Origin: Corynebacterium sp. p3-SID1241
Lineage (GTDB): Bacteria > Actinomycetota > Actinomycetes > Mycobacteriales > Mycobacteriaceae
Direction of reading: 5' to 3'
Length of the DNA stretch: 64,000 bases
Assembly: GCA_025144025.1 (NCBI GenBank)
Contig: JALXWS010000006.1
Coordinates: 1 to 64,000 of the forward strand
Numbering within the stretch: the stretch's first letter is position 1; each line of letters opens with the position of its first letter. A program made the translations under genes and the position numbers. The notes under the pieces are model-generated. The model saw nothing but the letters and a program-made list of their open reading frames with translations, was not told the origin of the DNA and did no database searches. Shown piece by piece: positions 59,672-64,000 of this stretch.

Positions 59672-59767
59672 TGATCGTGTTGGGCCGGACACGGTCCGGC
59701 CCCGCTGCTTGTACGCCAAGCGGCAGGAAACTTAGAGGAAAAGCCTTTGCTAAAGGAGTTGAAGACT

Positions 59768-60361
59768 ATGCCTATTTTGACCGTCGGCGAGAAGTTCCCA
59801 GAGTTCAACCTCACCGCCCTGACCGGTGGCGACCTGCACGACGTTAACGCTAATCAGCCGGAGGACTACTTCGAGCAGGTATCCCTGGACAAGTACGAGG
59901 GCAAGTGGAAGGTCGTCTTCTTCTACCCGAAGGACTTCACCTTCGTCTGCCCGACCGAGATTGCTGCCTTTGGCAAGCTGGACGAGGAATTCCAGGACCG
60001 CGATACCCAGGTGCTGGGCGGCTCCACCGATAATGAGTTTGCTCACTTCAACTGGCGCGCAACCCACCCGGATCTGAAGGAAGTTCCTTTCCCGATGTTC
60101 TCTGACGTGCGCCACGACCTCATCCGTGCACTGGGTGTAGAAAACGCTGATGGTGTTGCTGACCGCGCCACCTTCATCATCGACCCGGATGGTGTTATCC
60201 AGTTCGTCTCCGTTACCCCGGATGCCGTTGGCCGTAACGTAGACGAGGTTCTGCGCGTGCTCGACGCCCTGCAGTCCGAAGAGGTCTGCGCTTGCAACTG
60301 GGAGAAGAACGACCCAACCAAGAACATCAACAAGATGGACGTCGTTCAGTCCGCACTCTAA
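59768..60361 (+). CDS. ahpC: alkyl hydroperoxide reductase C
   Basis: AhpC reduces peroxides and peroxynitrite. The 197-aa product has the peroxidatic C61 in FVCPTEIAAF and resolving cysteines C174 and C176 in EEVCACNWE, the same numbers as in M. tuberculosis AhpC. AAAGGAG lies nine bases before ATG 59768. It is paired with ahpD and divergent from oxyR. Confidence 0.97.
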   Translation: MPILTVGEKFPEFNLTALTGGDLHDVNANQPEDYFEQVSLDKYEGKWKVVFFYPKDFTFVCPTEIAAFGKLDEEFQDRDTQVLGGSTDNEFAHFNWRATHPDLKEVPFPMFSDVRHDLIRALGVENADGVADRATFIIDPDGVIQFVSVTPDAVGRNVDEVLRVLDALQSEEVCACNWEKNDPTKNINKMDVVQSAL

Positions 60362-60382
60362 ATCTCACTGAGATGCAGGTTC

Positions 60383-60410
60383 ACCCCGCTTTCGTGGCGG
60401 GGTTTCCTTT
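60383..60410 (+). terminator. hairpin between ahpC and ahpD
   Basis: ACCCCGC (60383-60389) pairs with GCGGGGT (60397-60403), followed by TTCCTTTT. It may lower ahpD expression relative to ahpC. Confidence 0.7.
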
Positions 60411-60458
60411 TAAATCCAGCACAGCAAATTCCTATCAAAACCTCAAAGGAGAAAAGCT

Positions 60459-60983
60459 ATGTCTATTGATAATCTGAAGTCCTCCCTGCCGGAGTACGCC
60501 AAGGACCAGAAGCTCAACCTGGGCGCCCTGACCCGTTCCAAGGACTTGGACGAGGAGCAGCTCTGGGGCTGCCTGCTGGCATCGGCTGCCGCAACCCGCA
60601 ATGACACCGTGCTGTCTGAGATTGCGGAGGAAGCAAAAGAGCACCTGTCTGAGGAAGCTATCGAGGCAGCCTACGGCGCAGCCACCGTTATGGCTATGAA
60701 CAATGTTGCCTACCGTGCCAAGGGCTGGTTGGGCGATGACTACGCACAGGTTAAGTTCGGCCTGCGCATGAACATCATCTCCAAGCCAGGCGTGGACAAG
60801 GCCAACTTCGAGCTGTGGAATACCGCAGTCTCCGCCATCAATGGCTGCGAGCACTGCCTGGGCGCTCACGCTCACGAGCTCAATGAAGCTGGCCTGAGCA
60901 AGGAGCAGGTCTGGGAGGCCGTCAAGGTTGCGGCCGTTGTCCAGGCTGTGGCACAGGCCATCCAGATTGAGGCCGCACGCTAA
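60459..60983 (+). CDS. ahpD: alkyl hydroperoxide reductase AhpD
   Basis: AhpD reduces AhpC, taking electrons from lipoyl-bearing proteins. The CxxC pair is C130 and C133 with H137 in [13 protein letters not shown], matching M. tuberculosis AhpD residue for residue. AAAGGAG precedes the ATG. It forms an operon with ahpC. Confidence 0.96.
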   Translation: MSIDNLKSSLPEYAKDQKLNLGALTRSKDLDEEQLWGCLLASAAATRNDTVLSEIAEEAKEHLSEEAIEAAYGAATVMAMNNVAYRAKGWLGDDYAQVKFGLRMNIISKPGVDKANFELWNTAVSAINGCEHCLGAHAHELNEAGLSKEQVWEAVKVAAVVQAVAQAIQIEAAR

Positions 60984-61009
60984 AATAGCCGGCCTTTAGC
61001 CGCCCTCGC

Positions 61010-61020
61010 GCTTGCCGACG
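61010..61020 (+). repeat. intergenic copy of the recurring word GCTTGCCGACG
   Basis: Lies between ahpD and the convergent helicase gene, in the loop of a long-range AGCCGCCCT/AGGGCGGCT inverted repeat (60998-61006 and 61047-61055) that may end both transcripts. Confidence 0.7.
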
Positions 61021-61071
61021 CCCCCCTCACTCGAGGCGTGGCAGCCAGGGCGGCTTTGTCGTTTTCGCTGG

Positions 61072-63624
61072 CTAGTACTCCACGCGCAGGTCCGACAGCC
61101 GGACTTCGCCGGCCTCATCGGAGGCATCGAGATCTACCGTAGCGACGAACTGGTAGGCGTGGTCGCCGTCTGGGTCCTTGATGATCTGGCGCACGGACCA
61201 CGCACGCGAGTCAGTATCGCCTAGGCGGAAAAACTCCGGGCCGCGGGCCTCGGGGCCGGAATCGATGTCATCATACTCATCGAAATAGTCATCCAGGATA
61301 GCGCCGAAGTCCGGCACTTCGTCCAAGTAATCGAGCAGCTCCGCCAAACGATCTTCCTTTTCCAATGCAAAGAGCTGCACCAAGCGGAACATGTAATTGC
61401 GCACCATGATGGTAAAGGCGCGGCGATTGGCCGTGAGCGCGGTGGGGTCCTCCACACCAAAGGCCAGCTCGCGGTCCACCGTGTCTTGGTCGATGGGGGA
61501 GTCTTCGCCGGCCATCTGCGCCCATTCGTCGACAAGTGAGGAATCCACCTGGCGGATAAGCTCACCTAGCCAGACAACGATGTCCTCGAGCTCCGGAGTG
61601 TTGTACTCGTCCGGAATGGATTGCTTAAGGGTGCGCCAGGCGTCGGTCAGGTAGCGCAAAATCACGCCCTCGGAGCGGGCCAGGCCATAGGTTGCGACCA
61701 GATCCGAAAAGGTCATCGCATTCTCGAGCATGTCGCGCACCACGGACTTGGGGCGCAGCTCGAATTCCTTGACCCACGCATTGGTCTCAGCGAAAGTATC
61801 GTAGGCCTGCTCCAACAGCTCCTCGAGCGGCTTCGGCCAAGTTATATCCTCCACGATATTCATGCGGTCGGTATAGTCCACTCCGTCCGCCTTTAGCGCG
61901 GCAATTTCTTCGCCGCGGCGCTGCTTCTGCTGGGCAATGAGCACCTGGCGCGGGTCATCTAGGATGGCCTCGAATACGGAAATGACGTCCAGGTTATAGG
62001 TCTCCGCTTCCGGGTCCAACAGCGAGAGGGCTGCCAAGGCGAATGGGCCCAGCGGCTGGTTGAGCGCAAAGTCACGCGGCAACTCTCGCACCAAATGGTA
62101 GGGACGGCCGTAAATATCCAAACCCTTGGTGGATTTTTGTACCACGCCGGAATCTACTAGTCCGCGGAAGAGATCGATGGCGGTGAGAATGTCCTTATTC
62201 TGTTTGCTGCGATTATCGTGATTGTCTCGCAGTAGGTGGCGTATGTGCTCGTAGCCATTGCCATGGCGCGCCAAGACGTTGAGCAGCATGGAATTAGAAA
62301 CGCGGAACTGAGAGCTAAGCTGTTCCGGCTCAGCCTCAGTAAGGCGCGCGAAGGTCTTTTCGGACCAGGACACCTCGCCTTCTCGGGCGGACTTTTTCTT
62401 GAGCTTCTTCAAGCGTTTGGGGTCGTCGCCGATGCGGCGGCGTTCCTTGGCATTTTCGATCTCGTGCTCGGGAGCCTCGACCACCACAGTGCCCTCGGTG
62501 TCATAGCCGGCGCGGCCGGCGCGGCCGGCAATCTGGTGGAATTCGCGCGATTTAAGAATGCGCTGGCGTTGGCCATCGAACTTGGCAAGCCCAGTCATCA
62601 GCACGGTGCGGATGGGCACGTTAATACCCACTCCTAAGGTATCGGTGCCGCAAATGACCTTAAGCAGGCCCTTTTGTGCCAGGCGCTCCACTAGGCGGCG
62701 GTATTTGGGCAGCATGCCCGCGTGGTGGATTCCGATGCCCTTGCGCAGCAGCTTGGATAGATCCTTGCCAAAGGCGGTGGTAAAGCGGAAACCACCGATT
62801 TCCTGGGCAATGGCTTCCTTTTCTTCCTTAGTGATGATTCTTGAAAGGGAGGTGAGCGCTTGGGCGCGCTCGGCTGCTTCACGCTGCGAGAAATGCACTA
62901 CGTAAATGGGGGCCTTCTTATCGGCCAAGAGTTCCTCGATGGTCTCGTGCACCGCGCTAAAGACATAGGAAAAGTCCAGCGGTACGGGCCGCGTTGTGCC
63001 GGCGACAAGGTCGGTGGCACGACCGGTGCGACGGGTGAGGTCTTCCTCCAGCCAAGTCGTATTGCCCAAAGTGGCGGACATGAGCAGGAACTGCGCCTTA
63101 GGCAATTCCAGGAGCGGCACCTGCCAGGCCCAGCCGCGGTCCGGCTCGGAGTAATAGTGGAACTCGTCCATCACTACCTGGTCGATATTGGCCTCGGCGC
63201 CATCGCGAAGCGCGATATTGGCCACAATCTCAGCGGTGGCGGCGATGATGGGGGCATTGCCATTGACGGTGGCGTCGCCAGTCATCATGCCCACATTCTC
63301 GGCGCCGAAAATATCGCACAGGGCAAAGAACTTCTCGCTCACAAGGGCCTTGATCGGTGCGGTATAGAAACTGCGCTGGCCACGAGTTAGGGCAATGAAG
63401 TGCGCAGCATTAGCCACCATGGACTTTCCCGAGCCCGTAGGGGTAGCGAGGATAACATTATCGCCGGCCAAAATGCCGAGCGAGGCTTCCTCCTGAGCCG
63501 GGTACAAATTAATACCCCGGCTGGTGGTCCACGAGGTAAAGGTATCCCAGATCGCCTCGTCAACGAGGGACTCGGGTACTTCCGTCAAATCTGGCAGCAG
63601 CTGAGATAAGTTCACCCCCACCAC
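61072..63624 (-). CDS. DEAD/DEAH-box helicase with DUF3516 domain
   Basis: An 850-aa Ski2-like helicase. Motif I ATPTGSGKSMVA near 59-70, DEFH-type motif II VVMDEFHYY, SAT in LMSATLGN, and motif VI QIAGRAGRAGYD; the C-terminal half is the actinobacterial DUF3516 region. Substrate unproven; RNA is likely. The acidic partial gene at the window end lies 25 bases upstream on the same strand. Confidence 0.92.
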   Translation of the reverse strand: MVGVNLSQLLPDLTEVPESLVDEAIWDTFTSWTTSRGINLYPAQEEASLGILAGDNVILATPTGSGKSMVANAAHFIALTRGQRSFYTAPIKALVSEKFFALCDIFGAENVGMMTGDATVNGNAPIIAATAEIVANIALRDGAEANIDQVVMDEFHYYSEPDRGWAWQVPLLELPKAQFLLMSATLGNTTWLEEDLTRRTGRATDLVAGTTRPVPLDFSYVFSAVHETIEELLADKKAPIYVVHFSQREAAERAQALTSLSRIITKEEKEAIAQEIGGFRFTTAFGKDLSKLLRKGIGIHHAGMLPKYRRLVERLAQKGLLKVICGTDTLGVGINVPIRTVLMTGLAKFDGQRQRILKSREFHQIAGRAGRAGYDTEGTVVVEAPEHEIENAKERRRIGDDPKRLKKLKKKSAREGEVSWSEKTFARLTEAEPEQLSSQFRVSNSMLLNVLARHGNGYEHIRHLLRDNHDNRSKQNKDILTAIDLFRGLVDSGVVQKSTKGLDIYGRPYHLVRELPRDFALNQPLGPFALAALSLLDPEAETYNLDVISVFEAILDDPRQVLIAQQKQRRGEEIAALKADGVDYTDRMNIVEDITWPKPLEELLEQAYDTFAETNAWVKEFELRPKSVVRDMLENAMTFSDLVATYGLARSEGVILRYLTDAWRTLKQSIPDEYNTPELEDIVVWLGELIRQVDSSLVDEWAQMAGEDSPIDQDTVDRELAFGVEDPTALTANRRAFTIMVRNYMFRLVQLFALEKEDRLAELLDYLDEVPDFGAILDDYFDEYDDIDSGPEARGPEFFRLGDTDSRAWSVRQIIKDPDGDHAYQFVATVDLDASDEAGEVRLSDLRVEY

Positions 63625-63649
63625 CTTAGCGGCGATGGGGGCGGGTTAG

Positions 63650-64000
63650 TTAGATATCATCACCTAAGTCACCGTCATCCTGCGCGGGGCCAGGGCCATC
63701 CTCGCCGTCATCGGCTTGTGAGCCCTCATCCTCAATGCCGTCCTCGCGGTCATCGATTTCGGTGTGGATAATCTGCTGGCTTTCTTCCTCATCCAAAGAT
63801 GCCAAGAAAGCTTGGAATTCCTCGCTGATTTCCTCACCTGTGGGCACGGGCTCCTCACCGGGCATGATGGCCTGTGGGTGCTCCTTACGGTAGCGCTCCA
63901 TGTAGGCGTCATACTGCTGCTCGAGCTGCTGTACTACACCTTCGATTTCTTCCGAACCCCCAACCTGTTCTTCTAGCTGGTTTTCTACTCGGGAGATATC
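63650..64000 (-). CDS. acidic hypothetical protein, 5' end beyond window
   Basis: The frame is open to the window edge, so the start is missing. The visible ~116 residues are highly acidic with a Gln/Glu-rich helical start (DISRVENQLEEQ; VVQQLEQQYDAYMERYRK) and an Asp/Glu-rich tail (DGEDGPGPAQDDGDLGDDI). No family recognised. It is probably co-transcribed with the downstream helicase. Confidence 0.7.
   Translation of the reverse strand, partial: DISRVENQLEEQVGGSEEIEGVVQQLEQQYDAYMERYRKEHPQAIMPGEEPVPTGEEISEEFQAFLASLDEEESQQIIHTEIDDREDGIEDEGSQADDGEDGPGPAQDDGDLGDDI

Overview
The window reads as a continuous stretch of a Corynebacterium chromosome. Three things point there: the gene order dapB-thyX-dapA-rnj-ftsK, pgsA-cinA-clgR, recA-recX-miaB and lexA/divS-nrdR-hrpA; a SugR-type regulator beside lexA next to the PTS genes; and strong matches to known C. 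glutamicum or mycobacterial proteins (DapA, ClgR, HPr, AhpC C61/C174/C176, AhpD C130/C133/H137). The species cannot be fixed from the window alone. No rRNA, tRNA, CRISPR array, insertion sequence or prophage was seen.

Layout. 1-2327: 3' part of infB with a strong terminator. 2400-3750: a visibly AT-richer island of small genes on the minus strand between infB and rbfA, including a secreted protein gene broken by an in-frame stop, and a 20-bp tandem duplication in front of rbfA. 3780-8093: rbfA, nrnA, a MATE exporter, a metallophosphoesterase and a 4'-phosphopantetheinyl transferase in one tight run. 8090-13790: truB (opposite strand), ribF, a nucleoside hydrolase, rpsO, pnp. 13894-15110: a lipoprotein and a VOC protein. 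15250-24070: dapB-thyX-dapA-rnj, a DinB-like protein and ftsK. 24092-25361: a TerC-family transporter behind a clear yybP-ykoY (manganese) riboswitch.

25358-31893: a YciI protein, pgsA-cinA-clgR, pspA, bioYMN with a perfect BioQ-type operator, a DUF3046 gene and recA with an SOS box. 31945-42792: recX, miaB, a membrane protein, DUF349 and GNAT genes, an unknown gene, miaA, dapF, two lineage genes, hflX; this follows the mycobacterial Rv2733c-Rv2725c order with local insertions. 42836-45237: an uracil-type permease and an HNH gene, separated by an inverted pair of perfect DnaA boxes. 45306-51401: the fructose PTS (ptsH, ptsF, fruK), ptsI and sugR. 51766-57543: lexA, divS, nrdR, hrpA. 57650-64000: a membrane protein, oxyR, ahpC-ahpD, a DUF3516 helicase and a cut-off acidic protein.

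Working together: lysine/cell-wall precursor genes (dapA, dapB, dapF), RNA processing and translation (infB, rbfA, truB, rpsO, pnp, rnj, miaA, miaB, hflX), SOS response (recA, recX, lexA, divS), peroxide defence (oxyR, ahpC, ahpD), biotin uptake (bioYMN) and PTS sugar uptake. The most interesting items are the riboswitch with a mutually exclusive ribosome-site hairpin, the interrupted small secreted protein in the island, an 11-base word that recurs 11 times, and the dense cluster of LexA-like half sites around divS.
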